From NCBI RefSeq assembly GCF_026191675.1, contig NZ_JAKRRY010000033.1, positions 1-60,800 of the forward strand: a DNA stretch of 60,800 nt, read 5' to 3'. This DNA comes from Vibrio qingdaonensis. Lineage in GTDB: Bacteria > Pseudomonadota > Gammaproteobacteria > Enterobacterales > Vibrionaceae. The notes below the pieces were generated by a model. It was not told the DNA's origin and did no database searches. It was given only the letters and a program-made list of their open reading frames with translations. Below are positions 18,092 to 27,140 of the stretch, piece after piece. Made by a program: the position numbers and the translations under genes. The number at the start of each line of letters is the position of its first letter. Within the stretch, counting starts at the first letter, position 1.

Positions 18092-18590
18092 CGTGTTGAT
18101 TAATGTTTTCCTTATATGGATTAGTTTATTTGGGTTCAGTGCTGCTTACGCCAATGATTGGGGGATGAGTATCCCTTGAGAAGAAGCTGAGTTGCTTCCG
18201 TCAGAAATCAAGTCTTACGACCCCCCCCTACTTTAAAAGTTAAAAGGTTAAGATCCCCACTATAATGTCTCAACCCATACCCTCCCGCCGGCACCAAAAG
18301 TGGATCCGGATTTAATTTTTAATACTGTACTTAAGTGCTACCCAGAGAAGAGTAAGCTTGGTGCTGGCATGAAATTCAATATCGATGAATATGACCCAGA
18401 AGGATGGCTTGAAGCCACAAAGCATTACATTGGGGTTATTGGCAAGATGCCGTTTTACTCGACAACTGAACAATCTCGCGAGCTGAATGGGAGTATCAAC
18501 GTCGTATCGCCACAGTTACCTCAGTAGCAAGCAAGCTATCGATCGATAGAAACTAATGGGGCTTTATCTCTTTTTGGTGGTGATGTGTGA
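18092..18590 (+). pseudogene. Decayed exported-protein gene
   Basis: A GTG start with GAAGG ahead encodes a good signal peptide (LINVFLIWISLFGFSAAYA) followed by NDWGMSIP and a stop. The coding character continues in shifted frames: EEAELLPSEIKSYDPP, then PDLIFNTVLKCYPEKSK through WLEATKHYIGVIGKMPFYS, then REWEYQRRIATVTSVASKLS in another frame. These pieces look like one periplasmic or outer-membrane protein broken by several mutations. The family is not recognised; a conjugation or secretion component is possible. Confidence 0.5.
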
Positions 18591-19129
18591 AGCTACATAT
18601 ACCGATTGGATTGTGTATATCGGAGCATTCTGATAATCCATTTAGGTTTAAACCGATCACTGATTCCCGCTGTTTTTCAAGCAAGTTGTCGTTTTTTTAC
18701 AATTCAGTAACACTAATGGTTACGCTGCACTTTTTAGGGTCAAGTACACCTCATAGATATAACTCCAGTCTCTTGTTTGCCGATTCTGCCTGGATGAGCC
18801 AATTGAGTCTGGCCGTAGATTTATATACGCTGACGGAGAGTCTCGTTATCCTCGCTGCATTGTCTCTGTTGAGGTGTTATATACTTTATGCTCATTATTT
18901 ACCAATCTACAAAGTTATCCATCCAACATTGAGCTTCTTCAATGGAAGATAACCCATCAAGTGGCCAAGAAGGGCAATACTTTATTGGTTTAAACAACGA
19001 CTCTAAGTATGGGTTGTCATTGCTTACTCAAGGCCTAGAGTAAGGTAAGATCTACTACTCCAAGGGCATACATCTTTGCAAGTATAGTGTAGCTTCTCAT
19101 AGGAGCACCGTTGTCAGAGTGCAGTGCTC
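18591..19129. other. Degenerate sequence
   Basis: Short coding-like pieces switch frame every 50-100 bases, for example a segment near 18810-18900. A 121-codon plus-strand frame at 18587-18952 is a chance read-through of these. No gene can be named. Confidence 0.3.
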
Positions 19130-19940
19130 CTATGAACGCACCTTTCTCGCCATATTGTCCTTTGGAGTAACTCTGCTTCCTATTCCCCCAATTCCAGACC
19201 TGATTTGGTTTGCATACTTTGGAGCATTGCAGGTATCTAAGATCTGCTGTCTTTCTGTTTCTGATTGCTTGTTGTGAGGCTCATTTTTATGAAGGTGTTG
19301 TCGCTTGTCGTCTGAGATTTCTCCTGTATTCTGTGTCCAGCGCTGAAACGTTCGTATGGACAATCCAATGGGTAGTGCAAGCTGTTGTCTTTGTTGTCCC
19401 CTTACGTACAGCTTCGTCAACAATAGTGACAATTTTAAGCCGCTCTGGAATAGGAATCAGTCTTCCTCGCTGGTTTCCCTGAGGGCATTGAACTTTTCCC
19501 GCAGAATCAGGTAATAAAGCCGTTTCAGTGCGTGATTTCTCTTTACGTGCTAATTCTTTTGTCTAGAGTTTTTATTTTTCGGCGATATTCACGTAGTTGC
19601 TTATTTTCATTGTGTGATAATGAGGAGGCCGATGTTGTACTCTGTGCCTTGATTGATAGTGTTCGCCTGGCTTTAACGTCATCGACAAATAACCCTTTAG
19701 CTTACAGTATTCAGCCAACTCTCGTTCAGACATTGTTGCAGTATCAATTACGATGAAAAATAGCTGCTCTGTTGAATAATCAGTTGTGTTATTTTCTAAT
19801 GACGATTCTGTTGATAATAGACCGCTTTCAACAAGTTCATTTATCCACTTAGATACCATGGAAGGACTCACTTCTAATTCTTTAGTAATTAGGAATGAGT
19901 CCAATTATACGGTGGTAACAACCAAGTTTGACCTTTACCT
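19130..19940 (-). pseudogene. IS3-family transposase relic (orfA/orfB)
   Basis: Minus-strand pieces match an IS3-family element. The OrfA part has ELEVSPSMVSKWINELVESG and STEQLFFIVIDTATMSERELAEYCKLKGY in one frame. The OrfB start has LPIGLSIRTFQRWTQNTGEI and NKQSETERQQILDTCNAPKYAN, but the DDE catalytic domain that should follow is missing. Internal frameshifts separate the parts. Terminal inverted repeats could not be found. Confidence 0.65.
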
Positions 19941-19989
19941 TCAAAAACTCGCTTTCCTCTCCGCTCTACTTCCGATACTTATTCACAAT

Positions 19990-20445
19990 TAAATGGCTCA
20001 ATCACACATTAATTGTTGGCGCTATTTGCGCTGTAATTTCATCGCCTCATTGTGTTGAAGGTGTAACTGCCCCCAATTGGTTTGAATACGTGCTTAAGCT
20101 TGGTAATAGACACATCAAGCATCGAGGCTCTACGCATGTATTTACTCATGGTTACTCGCTGCCCTCGCCTTTATTTCGGTTTAGGATTCCTACGGGATCG
20201 GGATGGCATTTGCTTGGGGCGGCGCTAGCCATATCTTGATTGATGTGATGACAGTGTCTGGGGTCCCTTTCTAGCCTTACAGCGACAGAAGTTTTTATTT
20301 GTTTGGAGGAATATTTCGGACAGGCTACCCAATTGAATATGCTATTTCGGCCGGAGGGGTGATGGTGTGTACTACCCTCTCCCACCTTACTTGTGGGACT
20401 GGTTTTCACCTTTTCTTTTTTGATTGGGGATGCATGTATCAATAA
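19990..20445 (+). pseudogene. YdjM-like DUF457 membrane hydrolase relic
   Basis: Plus-strand fragments in different frames resemble the inner-membrane metal-dependent hydrolase family DUF457: an HRGSTH-like motif near 20118 (HRGFTHS in the family), GMAFAWGGASHILIDVMTV near 20205, GVPFxPYSDRSFYLFGG near 20262, and PIEYAISAGGVMV near 20330. The frame changes and stops show the gene is dead. It ends just before the long palindrome. Confidence 0.6.
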
Positions 20446-20494
20446 GGTGTGATTGAGGCGCTTGAATGGAAAGCTAATCGTTTTAGACTAATTT

Positions 20495-20553
20495 AAATAC
20501 GGGGAAAAGTTGTCAATGCTCAGCCTGAGCATTGACAACTTTTCCCCGTATTT
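20495..20553. terminator. 59-base near-perfect palindrome, bidirectional terminator candidate
   Basis: Two 29-base arms are perfectly complementary with a single-base centre at 20524. The stem contains a GGGGAAAAGTTGTCAATGCTC core, and A/T runs flank both ends. It lies between the DUF457 relic (plus) and the acetyltransferase gene (minus, ends at 20566), where a bidirectional terminator would be expected. The length far exceeds usual terminators. Confidence 0.7.
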
Positions 20554-20565
20554 TGAAAGATAATA

Positions 20566-20994
20566 TTAGTGGGTTGATTTGTGTTTTTTCCAATAATCAA
20601 AACTATTGAGTAGTGCTAGTTCAATACCTTGTCCGTGATATTGACACGATACATAGAACCGTTCGATATAAGCATAGAAAGATGGAGCTCGTTGTTGGAT
20701 TACTGGCTTTTTTTTAGGATAATGAACACTGATTATTAGGTAGCCTACTATTTGTTTCTTTTTTGTTTCAGCGACAAAAAAATAAATGTTTTTATTCTCG
20801 ATCTTTTCTTTCATCAAGGATTCGGTGAAAAGTAAGTCAATAATTCTTAGATTACTTAAGTTGTAATCATTCAAGCTGTATTCGTTTTGCTCTCTGTTGT
20901 AATGCCTAATTTTACTGTGGCTGCCTGCCAGCTGTTCATGACATAGAGCATTGATAGAGGATATGTCGTTGATAGTTGCTTTTCTTATTCGCAC
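20566..20994 (-). CDS. GNAT family N-acetyltransferase
   Basis: The GTG at 20994 is chosen as start because AAGGAG lies six bases upstream and the protein then begins VRIRKATINDISSINALC, the normal first strand and helix of a GNAT fold. The longer ATG frame from 21126 would overlap the preceding gene and add 44 residues not expected in the family. The acetyl-CoA region is YIERFYVSCQYHGQGIELAL near residues 107-126, where the Q/RxxGxG/A loop is degenerate but present. The gene follows the opine dehydrogenase, so it may modify an opine-like product or its precursor. The substrate is unknown. Confidence 0.75.
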   Translation of the reverse strand: MRIRKATINDISSINALCHEQLAGSHSKIRHYNREQNEYSLNDYNLSNLRIIDLLFTESLMKEKIENKNIYFFVAETKKKQIVGYLIISVHYPKKKPVIQQRAPSFYAYIERFYVSCQYHGQGIELALLNSFDYWKKHKSTH

Positions 20995-21085
20995 CTTAAT
21001 CTCCTTTTCCTTCGTTACTTCTTGTGAAGCAAAACAGTAAAATGCTAAGCAAACACCTTCTATGCTTATAGTAATTAAGGATAAT

Positions 21086-22372
21086 TTATTGGCTGAGAGA
21101 AGGTGTCGCATAAACGTAGTATTCATAAGCGCGTTGTTTTAAGGCTTGGATTAATGTACTGGGTAGGTTTCTTTCTTTTACCCAAGATTCAAATACTTCT
21201 ATTGATTGAAAGGTGATAGAAGAAACAAGGCTAGATTGTTGAACTAAGTGATTAAGCCAGTAAAGTGTCTGCAAATCTTCTAATGGTGCTCTAGGTAGTT
21301 GTAGTCGTCCTTGCCTAACCTTTCCCTTGAGATAAGGTTTAGCTGAAACCTCAAAAGTGTTTTTTTTTGTGTTGGATTCTGAAAAAGGGTCTGGGTCTAT
21401 CAGTATTGTGCTATATCGGACATAGAGTAGGTACTCTTGCTCCATCTCACTAAGTTCATTGAAAGAATCTATTTTATTCCTTGGAATTGTAACCTCATGT
21501 ATAGGGAAGTTTTCATCATTGAGCAACTGAAGCAAGTTGATTGGTTCCGCTGAGTAATGCTCTAGTAGTCGAGAAATTGATTTCCAATGATGTAGTAATT
21601 CTTTGATCAACCCCATGGTGATAGGGCCTTCGGGATAGAGCTTGTACATATATTTAATGTCTTCTTCGTTTGAAATAATATGATCTAAAGAAAACGTATT
21701 GATTAAAAAAGCAGGATGTACATAAGTTGCGATGTTTCTGCCTTCTACACTAAATGGGTTATCAAATAGGATGACTTGAACTTCAACTTTTTCTAAGGCG
21801 TTTCTTAAAGCATTAAACAATACCTCATTGGGTTCGGAGAGATAAATATACACCCTTTTTTTCACAGTTTTAGTCGTGACAGTAAGGGGGTGCTGTGTTG
21901 TTGGATTATATGAAAAATGAGACGTTGCAAAGTAGCTAGAAAAAAGAATGATATTTGGAGATGCCCCTTTCTTTTTTAACATCCCTTTTAGAATAAGACA
22001 CCCACCGATCATGGATGACATAAGGATGATTTGCTTTAGATTTTTTAAGCAGAGTTTAGAAAAAGAAGCCAGCACATCACAATAAGCGTGAGCGGGAGTC
22101 GCTAGGACTAACGTATCCCAGGAAGAGGGAAGGGGAGATAAGTCTGTATAAAGCTCATCAAATTTAATAAGACCAACTAGTGGTGCTAATTGTGGATTAC
22201 TTACTTCACAGTTAGCAACGTTTTCGTGCTGTCGCATTAGTCTTTTTCTATTCTCCCATTGATGAGAACTTTTGCTTATGAGAGCTATTTTTTTGCTAAA
22301 AGGAGAAAGAATCTGACTGGTTTGAATGCCGGCGGGTCCTGCGCCTACAACTAATGTATTGCCTAGAATCAT
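21086..22372 (-). CDS. Opine dehydrogenase, CntM-like (copy A)
   Basis: The 428-residue protein is clearly paralogous to the CntM-like protein at 34898-36172. They share the N-terminal dinucleotide motif (LVVGAGPAGIQTSQIL), DTLVLATPAHAYCDVL, SSYFATSHF, NPFSVEGRNIATYVHPAFL, YMYKLYPEGPITM and the YLLYVRYSTILIDP region. CntM enzymes reductively condense the CntL product with an alpha-keto acid using NAD(P)H to give staphylopine-type metallophores. No CntL gene is adjacent here. Instead an acetyltransferase lies downstream and tryptophanase is divergent. It may make a different opine or use CntL product from the other operon. Confidence 0.82.
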   Translation of the reverse strand: MILGNTLVVGAGPAGIQTSQILSPFSKKIALISKSSHQWENRKRLMRQHENVANCEVSNPQLAPLVGLIKFDELYTDLSPLPSSWDTLVLATPAHAYCDVLASFSKLCLKNLKQIILMSSMIGGCLILKGMLKKKGASPNIILFSSYFATSHFSYNPTTQHPLTVTTKTVKKRVYIYLSEPNEVLFNALRNALEKVEVQVILFDNPFSVEGRNIATYVHPAFLINTFSLDHIISNEEDIKYMYKLYPEGPITMGLIKELLHHWKSISRLLEHYSAEPINLLQLLNDENFPIHEVTIPRNKIDSFNELSEMEQEYLLYVRYSTILIDPDPFSESNTKKNTFEVSAKPYLKGKVRQGRLQLPRAPLEDLQTLYWLNHLVQQSSLVSSITFQSIEVFESWVKERNLPSTLIQALKQRAYEYYVYATPSLSQ

Positions 22373-22437
22373 AATAAAATCGCTATCTCTATTTTACCAG
22401 AAAGGTATCTTTATTTTCTTTATCAATACCATGATTT

Positions 22438-22456
22438 TCTATAGTAAAACTATAGA
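22438..22456. promoter_or_regulatory. Palindromic operator candidate between opine dehydrogenase A and tnaA
   Basis: TCTATAGT and ACTATAGA are perfect 8-base inverted arms with a three-base spacer, 66 bases upstream of the opine dehydrogenase A start in the divergent intergenic region 22373-22806. No gene was found in that region. It also holds inverted repeats around 22536-22583 (ccaattgcgc ... gcgcaatt) and a short aaccca/tgggtt hairpin near 22650. The sequence does not resemble the Zur-like box upstream of the second opine operon. Confidence 0.4.
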
Positions 22457-22806
22457 GAATATATCTTTTATTTAATTATTATTAATAATAAAAATTAATG
22501 ACTTAGCTTTACTCTCCTTCTTGCCAATTGCGCGTGAATTTGAATATTTTCTTTCTTGGGAAAGCGCAATTATTTGGCCTCTCCAGTTCCATTTTTTACT
22601 TAATATACCTTGTTTATTAATAGTTAATTTACGCTGAAATTAATATCCAAACCCATTTTTTGGGTTAATTTTAATGAGGTTGGATTGAGAAAAGCTAGAA
22701 GCGCCTTAATCCGTAATTAACCAGGATGGAATGTACTGACTACAGAGTTTTAGTTATGCCTTCCCCAAGCACTCATTTAATAATAAAAATGTCTGGAGAA
22801 ATACCT

Positions 22807-24255
22807 ATGTCAGTAAGTAGCAATAATCAAGAACATCCGATGGATTCACACTATTTGCCGGAGCCTTATCGAATCAGGGTTATTGAACCAGTTCAAAGAA
22901 CAACGGAGCGAGAACGAGAGCAGGCGCTGATGAAAGCAGGGTACAACCCTTTTTTATTAGAGAGTGACGATGTGTTTATCGATTTGCTGACTGATAGTGG
23001 TACAGGTGCAGTGACGCAAGCCATGCAGTCTGCAATGTTGAGAGGTGATGAGTCGTACAGTGGCAGTCGAAGCTACAGGACACTTAGTCAAGCGGTAAAA
23101 AATATTTTTGGTTATAATTTTACCATCCCCACACACCAAGGGCGGGGAGCTGAACAGCTATATGTCCCCGCTTTGATCAATAAATGTGAGCGAGATAAGG
23201 GGCTAGAACGAAACAAAATGGCTGCATTTTCAAATTACTTTTTTGATACCACACAAGGGCACACCCAACACAATAACTGTCGAGTGATCAATGTGCCTTT
23301 ACCTGAAGCTTTTAATACTAAAATTAAAGCAGACTTTAAAGGTAACTTTGATTTGAAAGCGCTCGCAGCTGGAATCGAAGAGGTTGGAGCTAAAAACGTG
23401 CCTTATATTGTGAGCACGATTACTTGCAATTCTGCAGGTGGCCAGCCAGTCTCTATTGGAAATCTTAAGGCTGTTTATGAATTAGCGAAATCTTATGATA
23501 TCCCTGTTGTTATGGATTGCGCCCGCTTTGCTGAGAATGCTTATTTTATTAAGCAGCGTGAAGTAGGCTATTCAGAGTGGAGTATTCAAGAGATCACTAG
23601 AGAAGTGTTTAAATATGCCGATATTTTTGCTATGTCAGCAAAAAAAGATGCAATGGTTCCTATTGGGGGGCTACTCGCTTTCAAAGACGATAGCTTCTTA
23701 GATGTGCAGTTGGAATGCAAAACGTTATGTGTGTTATTGGAGGGCTTTCCAACATATGGAGGCCTCGAAGGTGGGGCGATGGAACGTTTGGCTGTTGGGC
23801 TTTATGATGGAATGGAAGAAGACTGGTTAGCGTCACGCTTGCAGCAAGTCGAATATTTAGTTAATGGCTTAGAAGCGTTAGGGGTTCGTTGCCAGCAAGC
23901 GGGTGGGCATGCTGCCTTTGTTGATGCTGGTGCATTATTACCTAATATTTTACCAGAACAGTTTCCGGGACATGCTTTGTCTTGTGAGCTTTATAAGGTG
24001 GCAGGAATTCGAGGTGCAGAAATCGGTTCTTTATTACTAGGGTGTGATCCTGAAACAGGAAAGCAGCTTCCTTGCCCAGCTGAATTGTTTCGTTTAGCTA
24101 TTCCCAGAGCAACCTATACACAGGCCCACCTTGATTACATTATTGCCGCTTTTAAAGAAGTAAAGAAACGTGCTTCATCGATTGCAGGTTTAAAGTTTAC
24201 TTATGAGCCTAAGGTATTGAGACACTTTAACGCTACATTTGAACCTGCACTTTAA
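22807..24255 (+). CDS. tnaA: Tryptophanase
   Basis: Tryptophanase splits L-tryptophan into indole, pyruvate and ammonia with PLP. From the ATG at 22807, which has GGAGAA ahead, the protein has 482 residues and aligns end to end with E. coli TnaA (471): LPEPYRIRVIEPVQRTT, DVFIDLLTDSGTGAVTQAMQ, RGDESYSGSRSY, THQGRGAEQLY, the SAKKDAMVPIGG motif with the PLP lysine near residue 280, and FPTYGGLEGGAMERLAVGLY. The tryptophanase-specific residues rather than those of tyrosine phenol-lyase are present. No TnaC-like leader peptide was found upstream. A permease that could supply tryptophan lies 8 kb away at 31970. Confidence 0.95.
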   Translation: MSVSSNNQEHPMDSHYLPEPYRIRVIEPVQRTTEREREQALMKAGYNPFLLESDDVFIDLLTDSGTGAVTQAMQSAMLRGDESYSGSRSYRTLSQAVKNIFGYNFTIPTHQGRGAEQLYVPALINKCERDKGLERNKMAAFSNYFFDTTQGHTQHNNCRVINVPLPEAFNTKIKADFKGNFDLKALAAGIEEVGAKNVPYIVSTITCNSAGGQPVSIGNLKAVYELAKSYDIPVVMDCARFAENAYFIKQREVGYSEWSIQEITREVFKYADIFAMSAKKDAMVPIGGLLAFKDDSFLDVQLECKTLCVLLEGFPTYGGLEGGAMERLAVGLYDGMEEDWLASRLQQVEYLVNGLEALGVRCQQAGGHAAFVDAGALLPNILPEQFPGHALSCELYKVAGIRGAEIGSLLLGCDPETGKQLPCPAELFRLAIPRATYTQAHLDYIIAAFKEVKKRASSIAGLKFTYEPKVLRHFNATFEPAL

Positions 24256-24260
24256 GTCGT

Positions 24261-24299
24261 GCCCCTTTGCATACAGCAAAGGGGCTGTTTCTCTTTTTC
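24261..24299 (+). terminator. Rho-independent terminator of tnaA
   Basis: GCCCCTTTGC and GCAAAGGGGC form a 10-base perfect stem with a five-base loop, followed by tgtttctcttttt. It begins five bases after the tnaA stop codon. Confidence 0.9.
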
Positions 24300-24323
24300 T
24301 GAAAAATTAAAGAGTAATGAGGG

Positions 24324-25019
24324 TTATGGGTTAGTGTGATAGCTTTCTAGGGGCTGATAAACTAAGTTGTTTTGAGAGGCTAAGATGATGAATTTAAGTT
24401 CATCTTTTTTAGCTAGGCAGATTTGGCTCGATTGCTTATTGACGTTGACGTTGACGATGTCAAATGTGTGCCAAAAGTAGAAATAGCTGATTATTAGTAC
24501 AGAGAGGGTAGTAGAAGATAAGACCACAAGAGCCCATTGATAGAGTCTTAGGTAGTTATTGGATGTTCTTTTGAAATGGTTAGAATGAAGTGATTTTATC
24601 GGTTTGGGTGGGTCTAGAGAAGTTTCAAACTCAGGGATATGGAGCTTGTAACCTTTTCTTGGAACATTAACGATCTTTATACTATCAAGTTCTAATACTT
24701 TTCTGAGGTTGGTAATAGCGACTGGCAAAGAGTTAGGGCCGATGATATCCGGGTTACCCCATGCAGCAATGACTAACTCTTCTTTAGTCGAGATAGATTC
24801 TTCTTTTTGGATCAGAGTTTCTAATATGCAGCTTTCAGGCAGGGTGATTGAAAATGATTTTTGATTACTGAGAATGAGTTGAGCCCCCGATTCGTCTCTT
24901 TGCAATACGCAATTACCTATAGGTAGTTTTACGTTGTCCAATTGTGCTCTTAACATAGCATTTCTCCATATTCTTAGGGGGGGTATTAGGTTATATCTAG
25001 ACTTAATATAATGTTTCAT
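24324..25019 (-). CDS. ToxR/CadC-like membrane transcriptional regulator (copy A)
   Basis: The 231-residue protein has an N-terminal winged-helix domain of the OmpR/ToxR type (ESCILETLIQKEESISTKEELV, then NSLPVAITNLRKVLELDSIKIV and PRKGYKL). A basic linker, one membrane helix near residues 165-185 (ALVVLSSTTLSVLIISYFYF) and a short periplasmic tail of about 45 residues with one cysteine follow. Such proteins bind promoters while tethered to the inner membrane and sense periplasmic cues. It is a close paralogue of the protein at 40251-40841. It lies convergent to tnaA. The start may be internal (MLRAQLDNVKL), which would match the paralogue's start. Confidence 0.85.
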   Translation of the reverse strand: MKHYIKSRYNLIPPLRIWRNAMLRAQLDNVKLPIGNCVLQRDESGAQLILSNQKSFSITLPESCILETLIQKEESISTKEELVIAAWGNPDIIGPNSLPVAITNLRKVLELDSIKIVNVPRKGYKLHIPEFETSLDPPKPIKSLHSNHFKRTSNNYLRLYQWALVVLSSTTLSVLIISYFYFWHTFDIVNVNVNKQSSQICLAKKDELKFIILASQNNLVYQPLESYHTNP

Positions 25020-25070
25020 ATTTTGAATTGAAGTGTGAGTTTTTTAAAAAATGAAATTGTGCCACCAATT

Positions 25071-25247
25071 TCATATTAAGCTAAAGGTGAGATCTTTACC
25101 TCTTTTTTCTTCTAAGTAGATTTGCATCCAACGCCAGTCTTTATCCTTACAGGCTTTAAAGGTGCAATGAACATTTTTGCCCTCAACGATATCATTGTCG
25201 CAGAAGTCGATAAATGATTGGAAAGAACGGCATATAAGTGTCTCCAT
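25071..25247 (-). CDS. Small protein upstream of ToxR-like regulator A
   Basis: A 58-codon gene starting METLICRSFQSFIDFC has AAAGGAG nine bases before its ATG. The product is soluble, with an acidic N-terminal half (FCDNDIVEGKN) and a basic, aromatic C-terminal half (KACKDKDWRWMQIYLEEK). It ends 51 bases before the regulator start on the same strand, so the two are probably co-transcribed. No family is recognised. The good ribosome-binding site and balanced composition support a real gene. Confidence 0.55.
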   Translation of the reverse strand: METLICRSFQSFIDFCDNDIVEGKNVHCTFKACKDKDWRWMQIYLEEKRGKDLTFSLI

Positions 25248-25599
25248 ACCCCAAAACTCCTTTTGAGAATGTATTCATATCGTACCCTTTCAATTTATAG
25301 TTATACATTCTGAATTTTTAATAAAAAATGATTATTAATAAACGTGTTTAACCATTAGTTTGTACTGATTTATATTATTTATAGATAAACCAGTATAATA
25401 ACATTAACTTATACGTTATTAGCTGGGTGAGTATATGAAATTATAAATTCTTTATTTGTATAGGATAGAATCCTTCAAAAGAGCAGTCCTTATGAGGTCA
25501 TGGTTTTTTTTAGTGTAGTAGGAAATAAAAGGAGGGTGAGAATACTAGAAAATAATCAGTTGTTGATGTTTGTTACGGTGGTTCTTCTTTACGCCTTCC

Positions 25600-25765
25600 A
25601 GCTATGCTTTATAGTGTCGCTCAGACGGTTTTGCTACGGTTTTTAGTCACTTCCCTCGTAAAATCTTTTGGGATAGCGTGTTTGTCGATGTTCTCAACCC
25701 GAAAGTAGCATTATTTTGCTTTTCTTCCCCAGTTTGTAGCGCAAGAATCGGAAATATAGATTGTT
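25600..25765 (+). pseudogene. LysE/RhtB-type exporter remnant
   Basis: One frame reads DSVFVDVLNPKVALF, matching the conserved NPKxxLFF signature of LysE/RhtB amino acid exporters, and the next bases encode a frame-shifted version of the following PQFV region. No intact reading frame surrounds it. Only a short part of a roughly 200-residue protein is left. Confidence 0.4.
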
Positions 25766-25921
25766 TTAGGGTGGGATTAACTCAAGGTCTTTGAGTTCAT
25801 TTATTAGCCATAAATTAATGGTTTTTTTGTCAGGTTTTAACCACCATTTAAACGTTGGCTCACCTCGAGTCAAGCACTCTGCACTTAGCCAATTTTTTTG
25901 GATATAGAGGATGAAGTCATG
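25766..25921 (-). pseudogene. C-terminal gene fragment, unknown family
   Basis: An open frame of 51 codons without a start codon encodes a Trp- and Lys-rich tail (QKNWLSAECLTRG, then FKWWLKPDKKTINLWL) with a normal stop. It reads like the end of a larger protein. The rest of 25922-26028 is intergenic with one possible membrane-segment frame lacking a start. Confidence 0.3.
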
Positions 25922-26028
25922 CTAAGTCTAATAATGAAGTTCCCCAAACCTATTTTGTTATTAATGGCTTAGTCGTGTTACTTGTAGTCATCCTATTTTT
26001 TGTAGGATTCTAGTGATTATAGAGAAGG

Positions 26029-26058
26029 AGAAAGGCTCCGAGGAAATAGAGCCTTTTT
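26029..26058 (+). terminator. Stem-loop terminator near parB end
   Basis: AAGGCTC and GAGCCTT arms with a ten-base loop are followed by six T residues on the plus strand, just beyond the parB stop. The T-tract favours termination of plus-strand transcripts; the stem may also slow minus-strand transcription from parAB. Confidence 0.6.
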
Positions 26059-26066
26059 TGAGAGGG

Positions 26067-27140
26067 TTACTGATGTTTACCTAGTATTGATTGGATAGCT
26101 TCATCAAGTTCAGCTTGAACATCCTTGGATAATCGCCCAAATTCATACGAGAAGTTACGGCCTTTCACTCTTTTACGTGCGAACATACCTTTGCTGTCGA
26201 ATTCAGCTAACAAAGTCACGGTAGCTTTGTCTGATTGTTGTTTGGTTTCAACAATCTTTAACTCAGTTTTAATGCAAGTAATCAGCTCGTCTTTGGCGTC
26301 TTCTTGGCTCTGCTCAGGCTGAGCATTGACAGCTTTACTGGTTATTTTTTTTATGAAATTACTCAAAGCTTTATTATCATTGGTAAAGGCTTTCATCACT
26401 TTAGCTAGCAGTGAATAATCAGTATGAGACAAGTCGTTAACGACAGGGAATAGTGCAATCAATTTACTGTCAATACTGGCTGCTTTTAGCGCTCGACCTA
26501 CTGCTTGGCGGCTTATATTTAAGATTTTTGCCGTATCCTCTTGAGTGAGTTCGCCGTTCTTCATGAGAGTTTGACACTGTAATCCAATTTCGCGCTGGTT
26601 GTGCTCTTTTGCGGTTTGCAACTGTTTTGCTAGTGCTTTGGCATCGGCAGTAGACAGTTCGTCTTGGGTGACGAGAATTCGAAATGTTTTTACGCGGCCT
26701 TCTTGAAATAAGAACCAAGCACGGCGGCGAGAGCCATCAAGCACATCGATACGACCATCTATTTCGCGACCAACAGCAGGGTAAAACTGTTGAAACTCTA
26801 ACGAGTTTAAATCTTCCAATGACTCTTTGGTTAGCAAAGATTGGTCACGGCCATTAACATCAAAAGTCACAAAAGAGTTCTGCTTAACCTGATCGTGTGA
26901 CAATGTCACTTCGTTAAAGGTCGCTGTTGAACCAGAAGCTAGTTGCCAAACCATTTTTTGGCCAACGGACTCTAATCCGAATGTCGCTCTAAGGTAATCT
27001 TCAGCGTTTTGTCCACTTTTTTCTAGCTCAGTGCTGAGTTGATTTGTGAGTGTGTCTAAATTAGCTTTGGCCGCGGACTGTTGTGCTTGCGCTGAACCAG
27101 GAGCATTGCCTAGAGGGCTACCGCCACGTTTTTTCGCCAT
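26067..27140 (-). CDS. parB: ParB-type partition DNA-binding protein
   Basis: The 357-residue protein contains the ParB N-terminal region (VLDGSRRRAWFLFQEGR near residues 130-146) and a helix-turn-helix (NGELTQEDTAKILNISRQAVG near 210-230) used for parS binding, with a basic C-terminus (KGMFARKRVKGRNFSYEFG). Its first codon overlaps the parA stop (TAATG). Together they form a type Ia partition system that positions and segregates the replicon. The centromere parS was not located by eye. Confidence 0.88.
   Translation of the reverse strand: MAKKRGGSPLGNAPGSAQAQQSAAKANLDTLTNQLSTELEKSGQNAEDYLRATFGLESVGQKMVWQLASGSTATFNEVTLSHDQVKQNSFVTFDVNGRDQSLLTKESLEDLNSLEFQQFYPAVGREIDGRIDVLDGSRRRAWFLFQEGRVKTFRILVTQDELSTADAKALAKQLQTAKEHNQREIGLQCQTLMKNGELTQEDTAKILNISRQAVGRALKAASIDSKLIALFPVVNDLSHTDYSLLAKVMKAFTNDNKALSNFIKKITSKAVNAQPEQSQEDAKDELITCIKTELKIVETKQQSDKATVTLLAEFDSKGMFARKRVKGRNFSYEFGRLSKDVQAELDEAIQSILGKHQ

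Noticed and set aside
22480..22806. A TnaC-type leader peptide upstream of tnaA
   Set aside because: No short frame with the needed Trp and Pro positions and a start signal was found in the upstream region.
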